A stretch of 64,000 nt of DNA. Origin: JBFWUW01 sp050247075. GTDB lineage: Bacteria; Planctomycetota; Planctomycetia; Pirellulales; JBFWUW01. Made by a program: the position numbers and the translations under genes. Within the stretch, counting starts at the first letter, position 1. Every line of letters begins with the position of its first letter. Positions 26,042 to 40,000 of the stretch are shown in pieces. Below the pieces are notes generated by a model, which saw nothing but the letters and a program-made list of their open reading frames with translations, did not search any database and was not told the origin of the DNA. The stretch spans positions 1 to 64,000 of the forward strand of contig JBFWUW010000002.1 in NCBI GenBank assembly GCA_050247075.1, written 5' to 3'.

Positions 26042-27046
26042 CTACTTTACTCTCACTAGCTTCATGATTCGGCCCGCCACGTTCCAGTCTTGCACGTACA
26101 AGTTGCCCTCTTTGTCCCAGTAAGATCCATGCGTGCCGTTGAAGATGCCTTCGATCCATTGGTCTTGCGGAACGTTGAAGTTCACCCGCGTCGCGGGGTC
26201 GGCGTTGTGCCCCAACACGGCGATGATGGTGTTGCTCTTGTCCAAAATCACCACGCGGCCGTGCAGGTCGGGCACGGAGACGTAATCGCCTTGTACGGCC
26301 GCCGAGGTCGGCATGCCCAATCCGGTAACGACCTCTTCGATAAAGTTGCCTTCCAGGTCGTAATGCAGCAGCCGGCCCTTGGGTGTGTGGTTGCGGTCGC
26401 AAATCAACAGCCGCGGCGGGTCGTAGCGGGTGTCCAGCGTCATGCCATGGGCCGTGTTGAACTCCTTGAGTTCATTCCCTTTCGTCCCAAAGTGCATCAG
26501 GTACTTGCCCTCTTTGTCGAACTTGAAGATGTGGTTGCTGGCGTAGCCGTCCGACAGAAAAATATCTCCGTTGGGGGCCACGGTAATCGCCGTGGGGCTG
26601 AACTGCTTGAGGTTCAGGCCCGATGACTCCGGAAAGGGAAGCTTCAGCACAATCTCGCCGGTGTGGGCGTTGAACTTGATCCCCTCGGCATTGGCGTTGC
26701 GGGCACCATAAATAAACTCCGTCCCATCCTCGTCGCGGATTTCCATATCGTGGATGTTGGAGTACTTGTCCCCCTCGTAGCTTTGAATCACCTTGCCGTC
26801 GGGCGAAAAGACCACGACCCCTTTATTGGCGCTGGTGTAGATATTTCCCTCATTGTCGATCACCACTGCGCCGTGCGTCGGCCCCAAGGCCGATTCCCCG
26901 TTGGGCCGCAGACCCCAGCCGGGGACCGTGTCAAAGGTCATCAACCCGCACCCCATGCGAACCGGCTTGACCGGCCCTTCGGCCAGCGCCGAAACCGCCA
27001 TCGAAAGCGCCAAGGAGAGTGCGAAGCAAAGCGAACGGGTCTTCAT
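26042..27046 (-). CDS. Exported NHL-repeat beta-propeller protein
   Basis: A 334-residue protein from the ATG at 27046 (GGGAG 8 bases upstream), giving a clean signal peptide (MKTRSLCFALSLALSMAVSA-LA). A longer frame upstream is not protein-like. Repeats of NHL/SMP-30 type follow: AVVIDNEGNIYTSAN, ITVAPNGDIFLSDGYASN, MTLDTRYDPPRLLICDRNH, SYWDKEGNLYVQDWN. The spacing suggests a six-bladed propeller. Such planctomycete proteins are often annotated as peptidylglycine-amidating lyase-like, but I see no firm catalytic metal set. A ligand-binding or lyase role in the periplasm is possible. Confidence 0.85.
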   Translation of the reverse strand: MKTRSLCFALSLALSMAVSALAEGPVKPVRMGCGLMTFDTVPGWGLRPNGESALGPTHGAVVIDNEGNIYTSANKGVVVFSPDGKVIQSYEGDKYSNIHDMEIRDEDGTEFIYGARNANAEGIKFNAHTGEIVLKLPFPESSGLNLKQFSPTAITVAPNGDIFLSDGYASNHIFKFDKEGKYLMHFGTKGNELKEFNTAHGMTLDTRYDPPRLLICDRNHTPKGRLLHYDLEGNFIEEVVTGLGMPTSAAVQGDYVSVPDLHGRVVILDKSNTIIAVLGHNADPATRVNFNVPQDQWIEGIFNGTHGSYWDKEGNLYVQDWNVAGRIMKLVRVK

Positions 27047-27396
27047 GAAGTGGACTCCCAGAAGTGGTTTGTTCGGAGCAGGATGGCAAGGATTTTTCCG
27101 CCGCCAGATTCGGCCCTCTAGTATCCGGTGGGGAGAAACGCATTTCAACTGGCAAGTCTGGCGGATTCGGGGGACTATTACGTTTCGTGCGGCCAATGAG
27201 CCTAGGCCGACCAACGGGAAGGCCGAAAGCCAGGCAATTTGAAGCGTTCGCACAGGATCATTAACCAAACGAACCGCTATTATTCCGGCCATGCGGATCG
27301 CATCATGACGGTACACGCATGGGCCGTGGTTTACTACAATTCAAACCGACTCCGCAAACCGGGATTGTTAAGCAACGGAAGCTGACGAGAAAGATC
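27047..27396. other. Divergent intergenic region
   Basis: 350 bases between two divergent genes. It carries the second copy of the 16-mer GACCAACGGGAAGGCC (27209-27224). No gene is seen, and promoters are not obvious. Confidence 0.5.
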
Positions 27397-28551
27397 ATGA
27401 GCGAGCATCAGTGCGTGGCGTTTCGAGCTATCGACGGCCCGGTAAGCGCTGAGAATCTGAAATACATGCGGTCGCAGTCGTCGCGGGCGGACGTCACTCC
27501 GTGGTCCTTCGACAACACGTACAACTATGGCGATTTTGGCGGCAATGCACCCGAAATGCTGCGTCGCGGCTACGACCTGCATCTGCACTATGCCGACTTT
27601 GGCATTCGCCGGCTGATGATCCGGTTTCCGGATGGCCTACCGAACGCCCGCCTTGCCAAGGAGTTCTTTGACGACGAGTCTTGCGGTTACGCGCCTGACA
27701 AAACCGGACCTGGCGGAATTCTGTGCATTGCGCCCTATCACGAGGCCGGCCAGTTGCAACCAATTTCTAATTTCGATGACTGGCTTGGGCGGCTGATTCC
27801 GCTGCGGGCGGAAATCATGGATGGTGATCTTCGCCCGTTGTATCTGGGGAATCTGGCCTCCGCGGTGCATGGAGAAGACGACCCAGACACTACGATCGAA
27901 GCGCCCGTCCCGGCCGGCCTGGCGGAATTGACAGACGCCCAACGGGCTTTGGCCGGCCTGTTTGATTTAAATAGCGCATGGTTAACCGCCGCCGCGCAAG
28001 CCAGTCCGCCGTTACCGCCGGACAGGGCCGCCATCAACCACCATGCAGCCTGGCTGAAAGCACAATCGGCCGCCGATAAAGATGCTTGGTTGGCGGCATT
28101 GATGTCGGACAGCTCGTCCGCCGTGCGGGCCGAGGTATTGTCCCGCTTTCGCCGGCAGCATAAGCAGACGCCTTGGCCAACGGTTCGCGCCGGTCGATCC
28201 ATCGCGCAATTGCGCAGTCTGGCTAAAGGGATTGCGCAACAGGCCGATGCCAAAAAGTCGGAACAAGCCGCGCGACAGAAGGCCAGGCATTTTGCCAAAC
28301 TCTTGGCGGACCCGGCCTTGGTCGAGCGCGAGACGGCACAACTGGCCCAAGAACAGTCGCAGGCGGCCTACGCCAGCGTCGGAAAACTCCTGGCGGAACT
28401 ACGCGAGGCGACGGCTGGAACGGAAAAGGCCGGCCTTGCCGAGCTATACGCCCAAAGACTGAAGGTCAGCTATCCCTCGCGCCGGGGTCTAATCTCGGCA
28501 TTACGCAGCGCTGGCTTTTTGGCGAGAGCAAAAAAGGGCGCCTCGCGATAG
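27397..28551 (+). CDS. Conserved protein of unknown function
   Basis: A 384-residue protein starting at the ATG at 27397 (GAGAAAG just upstream), which opens with MSEHQCVAFRAID. An N-terminal domain (about 1-140) is rich in aromatic residues, with TPWSFDNTYNYGDFGGNA, GYDLHLHYADFGIRRLMIRFP and SCGYAPD. A helical, Ala/Gln/Lys-rich middle and C-terminal part (about 185-384) probably forms coiled coils, ending in YPSRRGLISALRSAGFL and a basic tail. No signal peptide or membrane helix, so cytoplasmic. I do not recognise a named domain. It is not in an operon with its neighbours. Confidence 0.7.
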   Translation: MSEHQCVAFRAIDGPVSAENLKYMRSQSSRADVTPWSFDNTYNYGDFGGNAPEMLRRGYDLHLHYADFGIRRLMIRFPDGLPNARLAKEFFDDESCGYAPDKTGPGGILCIAPYHEAGQLQPISNFDDWLGRLIPLRAEIMDGDLRPLYLGNLASAVHGEDDPDTTIEAPVPAGLAELTDAQRALAGLFDLNSAWLTAAAQASPPLPPDRAAINHHAAWLKAQSAADKDAWLAALMSDSSSAVRAEVLSRFRRQHKQTPWPTVRAGRSIAQLRSLAKGIAQQADAKKSEQAARQKARHFAKLLADPALVERETAQLAQEQSQAAYASVGKLLAELREATAGTEKAGLAELYAQRLKVSYPSRRGLISALRSAGFLARAKKGASR

Positions 28552-28698
28552 AGGAAAAGCCGCGGTCAGTGAGCATAACACGGTCCGCCAAGGGTTCACG
28601 GGGGCCAGCGCTCTTCCGTCCGCGAGGACCGATGAATTTGGAACCGTTCGTGGTTCGGAAATCAGAATCGACTGGATTGAAGAGAGGGCCAGAAACGC

Positions 28699-29217
28699 AT
28701 GCTCAAAAAGCCGCCGCGATCAACCGATGCCGCCTCGCCCGCGGTTCCGACCGTGTGGCGGATTCTGTGGGCCAAGGATGACTATCTGCCCGGCAGCCTG
28801 ATGCTGGCGATTGTGAGCTTCTTGGTATTTGCCGTGGATGCCGTCAAAGCGTGGCGCGGCACATCGGGGGCGAACGACCGCCTGTTGATACCCGCCGGGG
28901 TCGCCTGCCTGCTATGCACCACGGTGTTTGTGGGCCTGATGATCCACCGCGTCCGTTTCGTGCGGCAACTCTTCGCCACGGGCCAGCGCGTGCAGGCAAA
29001 AATTCAAAAAATCGAGCCGTGCGAATTCCAGAGTTTCCGCAGACGGCTGCTCAATCCACAAGTCGTCATGCACTGCACCTGGCGGATTGCAGGCGCGAAG
29101 CACAAACATCAATTCACCATCGGCAAGAGCGTCGCCGGTGAGCTAGATGAATTCATCTGGCTGCGCGTATCAGCCACCGACCCGGAACAAGCAATAATAG
29201 AACAGTTCTACAACTGA
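28699..29217 (+). CDS. DUF3592-like membrane protein
   Basis: A 172-residue protein with two membrane helices (about 32-50 and 64-86), then a short beta domain containing FATGQRVQAKIQKIEPCEF, where a transmembrane pair followed by a GxxVxAxV strand is typical of DUF3592. The C-terminal part (VVMHCTWRIAG, HQFTIGKSVA) completes the domain. No catalytic residues are evident. The stop lies only 17 bases from the end of the convergent fusA gene and no terminator is visible between them. Confidence 0.65.
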   Translation: MLKKPPRSTDAASPAVPTVWRILWAKDDYLPGSLMLAIVSFLVFAVDAVKAWRGTSGANDRLLIPAGVACLLCTTVFVGLMIHRVRFVRQLFATGQRVQAKIQKIEPCEFQSFRRRLLNPQVVMHCTWRIAGAKHKHQFTIGKSVAGELDEFIWLRVSATDPEQAIIEQFYN

Positions 29218-29234
29218 AAACTGAAAACCGTACA

Positions 29235-31310
29235 CTACATAAACCTCTGCATATCCTCCGCCGGAGCAGCGGCAAAGCCGCAAGGCTCCATGCTGCAAGT
29301 AGCCCGACCCTGGGATAGGCTGCGCATATCGCCAGAGTAACCGAACAATTTGGCTAGCGGCACTTGCGCGTCAATGACCGTGTTGCGTCCGCGATTGCTG
29401 GTGAGCTGGATCAGCCCGCGGCGTTTTTGCAGATCGGCCACGAAATCGCCCATGTTTTCCTCGGGCGTGATGATCTCCAGCTTCATGATCGGTTCCAGCA
29501 GGACTGGCCCGGCGGCCTTGAGTGCCCGCTCGAAGGCGTCGTGCGCGGCAATGCGAAACGCCAGTTCGTTCGACTCCAACTCGTGGACCTCGCCCCCCAG
29601 CACCGTCACCAACACCTTGGTCAGCGGGTGCCCCAGCGTGCCCCCCCCTTCAACCATTTGCGTGAGAATCTCCGTAGCCGACGTGAGATAGGCGGGAGGC
29701 AATTGCGCGGCCGCCGTGGGGGCAATCCGCAGCCGCTGGTCTCCCTCGTGCGGCTCCATGCGAATTTTGACGCGAGCCCACAGTTGTTGGCCCGCCAGTT
29801 GGCGGTTGCATTCGCCCGTCACTTCCACGGCCTGGGCTACCGACTCTCGATAGCTAACGCGAGGGTTATGCACCTTCACGTTGAGATTGAAGTCGCGCAA
29901 CAGGCGGTGTTTGATGACCTCCAGGTGGAGCTCGCCCATGCCGCTGATGATGGTCTGGCCTGTCTCTTCGCTCTCTTGCGCGCGAAAGGTGGGGTCTTGC
30001 CGCTTGAGCATCTCCAGCGTGTCGGCCAGTTTCTTGCGGTCGGCGGAAGTCTCCGGCTCGATCGCCATGGAAATGACCGTATCGGGGAAGACAATCGTCT
30101 CCAGCAGAATGGGGTGCTGCGCGTCGCACAAGGTGTCGCCCGTCACGCTGGCCCGCAACCCGATCACGCCGGCGATATCGCCCGCGTTGACGACGTCGAC
30201 CTGTTCCTCTCGGCGATCGGCCTGAATCCGCCAGAGTTGGGCCACGTTCTCCTTCTTGTCCTTGCCGGGGTTGAAGGCCCGGCTGTTGGCCTTGAGCTTG
30301 CCGGAGTAGACGCGGACGAAGTGGAGTTCGCCGTGCCGCCCAGCCTGGATCTTAAAGACCAGCCCGCAAAACGGCTCATCGACGGTGGGGCTGCGCTTTT
30401 CGGGCACGTCGGGCTTCTTGGGGTTGACGCCCTCCACTGCCGGAACGTCAGCCGGTGCCGGCAGATAGGCGGCCACGCCATCCAGCAGCGGCTGCACTCC
30501 CACGTAGTCCAAGGCCGACCCGCAATAGACAGGCACGATCATGCGATGCACGGTCGCCTGCCGCAACACCTTGCGGACCAGTTCCTCCGGCACGGCCTCG
30601 CCCGCCAGGTAGAGTTCGCCGATTTCGTTGCTGTACTCGAAAAGCTGCTCCAGCATTTCGTCGCGCCAAATTTTGGCTTCGTCCAACAGATCGGCCGGAA
30701 TCTCCTCCTGGACGAGTTCCGCCCCCTGCTTATCCTTGGGAAACAGCAGCAGCTTCATGGCCACCAAGTCGACAATGCCGCGAAAGCAGTTGCTGACGTG
30801 CGGCGGCCCCGCACCCACGGGAATTTGCACGGCGACCGGCACCAACGATTCCAGCCGGACGCGAATCTCCTTGAGCGTGCCAAAAAAGTCGGCCCCCTCG
30901 CGGTCCATTTTGTTGATGAAGGCGATCCGCGGCACGCCGTACTTGTCGGCCTGTCGCCAGACGGTCTCGCTTTGGGCCTCGACCCCCTCGCGGGCACTAA
31001 ACACCACCACGCCGCCATCCAGCACGCGCAGGCTGCGCTCGACCTCGGCGGTAAAATCGACGTGGCCGGGCGTATCGATCAGGTTGATGTTGGTGCCGCG
31101 CCAATCGAAGGTCACGGCGGCCGAATAGATGGTGATGCCCCGTTCGCGCTCCTCGGGATCGAAGTCGGTGGTGGTCGTCCCCTTATCAACATCGCCCATG
31201 CGATGGATGGCCCCGGAGTAATACAGCATCCGCTCGGTAAGAGTGGTCTTGCCGGCGTCAATATGGGCGATGATGCCGATATTGCGAAGATTTTGCAGGT
31301 TGCGAGCCAT
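29235..31310 (-). CDS. fusA: Elongation factor G
   Basis: A 691-residue translational GTPase: P-loop AHIDAGKTT at 15-23, switch II DTPGHVDF, NKMDREGADF, then domains II-V with GMGELHLEVIKHRL (domain III/IV) and the RGRNTVIDAQVPLAKLFGYSGDMRSLSQGR segment of domain V, split here only by description. It drives ribosomal translocation. The ATG at 31308-31310 gives the conserved start MARNLQNLRNIGIIAHID; the frame extends 32 codons further but without family-like sequence. No clear Shine-Dalgarno sequence. The C-terminus has an unusual tail ending AAPAEDMQRFM. It is the last gene of the rpsL-rpsG-fusA group. Confidence 0.96.
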   Translation of the reverse strand: MARNLQNLRNIGIIAHIDAGKTTLTERMLYYSGAIHRMGDVDKGTTTTDFDPEERERGITIYSAAVTFDWRGTNINLIDTPGHVDFTAEVERSLRVLDGGVVVFSAREGVEAQSETVWRQADKYGVPRIAFINKMDREGADFFGTLKEIRVRLESLVPVAVQIPVGAGPPHVSNCFRGIVDLVAMKLLLFPKDKQGAELVQEEIPADLLDEAKIWRDEMLEQLFEYSNEIGELYLAGEAVPEELVRKVLRQATVHRMIVPVYCGSALDYVGVQPLLDGVAAYLPAPADVPAVEGVNPKKPDVPEKRSPTVDEPFCGLVFKIQAGRHGELHFVRVYSGKLKANSRAFNPGKDKKENVAQLWRIQADRREEQVDVVNAGDIAGVIGLRASVTGDTLCDAQHPILLETIVFPDTVISMAIEPETSADRKKLADTLEMLKRQDPTFRAQESEETGQTIISGMGELHLEVIKHRLLRDFNLNVKVHNPRVSYRESVAQAVEVTGECNRQLAGQQLWARVKIRMEPHEGDQRLRIAPTAAAQLPPAYLTSATEILTQMVEGGGTLGHPLTKVLVTVLGGEVHELESNELAFRIAAHDAFERALKAAGPVLLEPIMKLEIITPEENMGDFVADLQKRRGLIQLTSNRGRNTVIDAQVPLAKLFGYSGDMRSLSQGRATCSMEPCGFAAAPAEDMQRFM

Positions 31311-31469
31311 GACCGACGACCAATTCAGAAGGGCCATGCCGCCAGCGAGGGATGCAAGGCTGTCAGGAAGTTTAATTGTGGATTGCGCACGACGTGTAAT
31401 GCGCATGACAACGCCGCGTGCGGTGGCCAGTGGGGCCGGTCCGGGCGCGGCGTGACGAGTGCCTACGGT

Positions 31470-31940
31470 TTACCAGGCAAAGTGGGCGAACGCCTTGTTG
31501 GCGTCAGCCATGCGGTGGACGTTTTCTCGCCGGGTAACGGCCGCGCCTTCGCGCTTGTACGCCGAAATCAGTTCCTCGGCCAGCTTTTCGTGCATCGGCC
31601 GGCCCTTCTTCTCGCGGACGGCGATCAGCAGCCAACGGATAGCCAGCGACTGCTGCCGGTTCATGCTGACTTGCATCGGCACTTGGTAGGCGGCACCGCC
31701 AACGCGGCGAGAACGAACCTCGACCTCGGGCTTGATATTTTGAATCGCCTGCGTGAAGACGGCAATCGGCTCCACATCCGGCATTTTCTCTTTGATGATG
31801 TCGAGCGCGCCGTAGAACACGCCTTGGGCGGTGCTTTTCTTACCGCTCCACATCAGGCAGTTGACGAACTTGCTAGCCAAGACCGAGCCGTAAACGGGGT
31901 CTGGGCGGAGTTGCTTGGCACTGGCGGTGATACGAGCCAT
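31470..31940 (-). CDS. rpsG: Ribosomal protein S7
   Basis: A 156-residue S7, the usual length, with NCLMWSGKKSTAQGVFYGALD near the N-terminus, GGAAYQVPMQV and RREN-H-MADANKAFAHFAW at the end. It nucleates assembly of the 30S head by binding 16S rRNA. It lies between rpsL (70 bases upstream) and fusA (159 bases downstream), the classic str order. Confidence 0.98.
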   Translation of the reverse strand: MARITASAKQLRPDPVYGSVLASKFVNCLMWSGKKSTAQGVFYGALDIIKEKMPDVEPIAVFTQAIQNIKPEVEVRSRRVGGAAYQVPMQVSMNRQQSLAIRWLLIAVREKKGRPMHEKLAEELISAYKREGAAVTRRENVHRMADANKAFAHFAW

Positions 31941-32010
31941 AACTTGTCGTGATTTCCCAGGCGGATGCTGGCTATTGTGTTAGTGGACTGACATGTCAAC
32001 GAACGGCGGA

Positions 32011-32382
32011 CTACGTAGGCTTCTTGGCACCGTACAGGCTGCGCGACTGCTTGCGGCCTTCGACACCAAGGGTATCCAACGCACCGCGGACAATGTGATA
32101 ACGCACGCCGGGCAAATCGCGGACGCGGCCACCGCGAACAAGCACGATGGAGTGTTCTTGCAGGCTGTGCCCTTCACCCGGGATGTACACCGTGACTTCC
32201 TTGCCATTCGACAGCCTGACACGGGCAATCTTACGCAACGCGGAGTTGGGCTTCTTGGGGGTCATGGTCTTGACCTGCAAGCAGACACCCCGTTTTTGCG
32301 GGCACTTATCTAGCACCGGCGATTTGCTGAATTTGCGCGGCGGCCGGCGAGACTTGCGTACCAATTGATTGATAGTCGGCAT
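32011..32382 (-). CDS. rpsL: Ribosomal protein S12
   Basis: A 123-residue S12, a full-length decoding-site protein. TPKKPNSALRK (residues 41-51) keeps Lys43. The second loop reads GGRVRDLPGVRYH, so residue 88 is Arg where E. coli has Lys. Lys-to-Arg at this position is a known streptomycin-resistance change in other bacteria. The Asp of the PxD-type loop next to it is kept. A promoter-like TTGACA lies upstream, so rpsL-rpsG-fusA may also be transcribed separately from rpoBC. Confidence 0.98.
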   Translation of the reverse strand: MPTINQLVRKSRRPPRKFSKSPVLDKCPQKRGVCLQVKTMTPKKPNSALRKIARVRLSNGKEVTVYIPGEGHSLQEHSIVLVRGGRVRDLPGVRYHIVRGALDTLGVEGRKQSRSLYGAKKPT

Positions 32383-32487
32383 GTCGATCTTTCAAGCGAT
32401 ATTCGCTGTAACTACTATTTTCTATTCAACTTACGTTGCCGGATTTCGGCCCGCTGGGCCTTCCGGCGGCAATTTCAAGAATCAATT

Positions 32488-32515
32488 AAGCTAATGGATT
32501 GGCCGGCTTTGTCAA
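32488..32515 (-). promoter_or_regulatory. Possible promoter of rpsL-rpsG-fusA
   Basis: On the minus strand a consensus TTGACA (32510-32515) is followed after 16 bases by TAGCTT (32488-32493), a weak -10 box. It lies in the 227-base gap between rpoC and rpsL. Confidence 0.4.
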
Positions 32516-32609
32516 GGCAGGGCCGCACCGTCCGATCAATTTCACCCAATTCATATCCAACCAGGCTAACCACCGAAAAGCTGATAGCTGACAGATTCTC
32601 TGCTGACAG

Positions 32610-36950
<4,341 letters not shown>

Positions 36951-37056
36951 GGTTAAACTCCCAGGGGTGGAGTGATGCAAATTTGTTGGGCTAAGCTGGG
37001 TCTGGCCGGGCAATGCTCGGCACAATTCCAACCGCCAATGTCTCTTGGACCCAGTG

Positions 37057-40000
37057 CTACACGCGGCGCTTCTCAAGCTGCATGTTCAACGCCAGTCCGC
37101 GAATTTCGTTGGTCAGCACGTCGAAGCTGGCGGGCGTGCCGGCTTCCAGCGTGTTCTCTCCCTTGACCATCGACTCGTAAATCTTGGTACGGCCTTCCAC
37201 GTCATCGCTCTTGACGGTCAACAGCTCTTGCAGAATGTAAGCGGCACCGTAAGCCTCCAGCGCCCAGACTTCCATTTCTCCGAAACGCTGGCCGCCAAAG
37301 CGGGCCTTGCCGCCCAAAGGCTGCTGCGTAATCAGCGAGTAAGGCCCCGTCGAGCGGGCGTGGACCTTGTCGTCCACCAAATGGTGCAGCTTCATCATGT
37401 AGATGTAGCCCACCGTGGTCTCTTGCTCCATCTTGTCGCCCGTGCGGCCGTCATACAGTTGCGCCTTGCCATGCGCGGGCAGACCCGCCTCGGCCAGGCA
37501 CTCGCTGATGATCTGCTCGGTGGCACCGTCGAACACGGGGGTAATCGCCTGGAAACCAAGCTTGGCACCGGCCCAGCCCAAGTGCGTCTCCAAAATCTGG
37601 CCCACGTTCATGCGGCTGGGCACGCCCAGCGGGTTGAGCATGATTTGCAATGGAGTGCCGTCGGCCAAAAAGGGCATGTCCTCGCGCGGCAAAATCTTGG
37701 CGATGACTCCCTTGTTGCCGTGCCGGCCAGCCATCTTGTCGCCGACGGAAATTACCCGCTTGGCCGAGATGTAGACCTTGATCATCTGCAACACGCCGCT
37801 GCGCAATTCGTCGCCGCGCTTCATGCTGTTGAGCTTGCGGTCCCGCGCGTCGATGGCGGCCTCAACCGCTGGCCACATCTGCTTATGCAGCTTTTCCACG
37901 TCGGCCTTGCGCTGCGGACTGCGGAGCCTTTCACTGACGGCGTCGATGTTGAAGAGCACCGCTTGCTCGGCCACGAAACGAGGGTCCTGGTCGCCGGCGT
38001 AGGCGTTGCCTTCGTCGTCGGTCAGCGGCTTGTTGTCCAACACCTTGGCCATCTCGCCCACCATGGCACCAAAGGCCTCGGCTATTGCCGTATTGCCTTC
38101 GGTCTCGGCCTCTTTCAGCGTTTTCTCGAAGGCCTTGCGTTCGTCGTCCGACAGGCTCATGCGGCGCGAGAACCGCTGCGTGTCGATGACGATCCCTTCC
38201 ACGCCGGAGGGAACCTCTAGCGAGTCGTTCTTGACGTCTTCACCGGCCCGCCCAAAGATGGCGTGCAGCAGTTTTTCCTCGGGCGTCAACTCGGTCTTGG
38301 ACTTGGGCGAAACCTTGCCCACTAAGATATCGCCAGGCCGCACGTAGGTGCCAACCTGCACCACGCCCGTCTCATCGAGGAATCGCAGGGCTTTCTCGCT
38401 GACATTGGGAATATCCTTGGTGAACTCCTCGCGGCCCAGCTTGGTCTCGCGAATTTCGATATCGAATTCCTCGATATGGATCGAGGTGTAGGTATCGTCC
38501 TTCACCAGGTCTTCGCTGATGATGATGGCGTCTTCAAAGTTGAAGCCGTCCCAAGCCATGAACCCGACCAGCACGTTGCGCCCCAGGGCCAACTCGCCCA
38601 GGAAGGTGGCGGCGCCGTCGGCGATGACATCACCCTTTTCCACCTTTTGGCCCATCTTGACGATCGGCCGCTGGTTTTGGCAGGTGCGCTCATTCAGGCC
38701 GGTGTATTTGGCCAGAGGATAAACCTGGTCGCCAATCTCGATCCGCCGGGCATCGACATAGCTAACCGTTCCCTTTTTCTTGGCGCGGATCAACATGCCA
38801 GAGTTGGTCGCCACGTCCCGTTCCATGCCCGTCCCCACCAAGGGCGGCTCGGCCACCAGCAGCGGCACGGCCTGCCGCTGCATGTTAGAACCCATCAACG
38901 CGCGGTTGGCGTCGTCATGTTCCAAGAACGGAATCAACGCGGCCGAAACACCCACCATTTGGCTCGGAGCCACGTCGATGTACTCGACCTTATCGACCGG
39001 CACCATTTCAAAGTCCGCTCGGTAGCGGGCGATCAGCGTGTCCCCTTGCAGGCGGCCCTTTTCCACCAGCGCGTCGGCGGGTGCCAGGTAAGCTTCACTC
39101 TCCTGATCGGCCCGCAGCCAGACGACTTCGTCGGTCAGTTTGCCCTTGTTCACCTTGCGGTACGGCGTGACCAAAAAGCCGTATTCATCAACGCCGGCAT
39201 AAATGCCCAAGCTGGAAATCAGGCCGATGTTCGTACCTTCGGGCGTTTCAATCGGGCAGATCCGGCCATAGTGCGAAATATGCACGTCGCGGACTTCAAA
39301 CCCGGCCCGCTTGCGGTTCAAACCGCCAGGGCCCAAGGCCGACAACCGCCGCTCGTGCGTCAACATGCTCAGCGGGTTGGTCTGGTCAACCACCTGCGAC
39401 AATTCGCCGCGGCCAAAGAAATACTCAATGGCGGCCGAAATGCTCTTGGGGTTGATCAGGCTGCGAGGAGTCATGTCCTCGACATCCTTCAGGCTCATCC
39501 GCTCTTGAACCGTACGGCGCAGTTTGAGAAAGCCCTTGCGCAATTCATCGGCGGCCAATTCGTCGATCGTCCGCAGCCGGCGGTTGCCCAAGTGGTCAAT
39601 ATCGTCGATCTGCGCGCCGTCGGTACCGCTCCGAAGCGCCAACAAATACTTGATGGCGTTGATTAGGTCTTGCGGCCGCAGCGTCATTTCCGACTCAGGG
39701 ATGTTCAGCTTCAACTTGCGGTTGATGCGGAAGCGGCCCACTCGGCCCAGACGGTAGCGGTTGGTATCGTAGAATTTTTCGTGAAACAGCAAGCGGGCTT
39801 TTTCCAACTGCGGCGGGTTGCCCGGCCGCAAACGCTGGTAAATCTTGAGCAGAGATTCCTCGTGGCTGCTGGTGTTGTCCTCGGCCAAGCTGTTGAAGAT
39901 CAGCGGATCCTTGACATCCGGAATGATCTCCACCGACGTCAAGCCCGACGTGCAGATTAACTCAGCCGCGTCCTTGGTGATGCGGTGGCCCGCCTCCACC

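Noticed and set aside
29364..31952. Plus-strand frame of 862 codons opposite fusA and rpsG
   Set aside because: It is the mirror of two highly conserved genes, with no recognisable domain and His/Gln/Leu-rich shadow composition.
39300..39440. Rifampicin-resistance signature in rpoB
   Set aside because: The main contact residues (matching Gln513, Asp516, Ser522, His526, Arg529, Ser531) are all wild type; only Phe514, Met515 and Asn518 positions vary, which is weak evidence.
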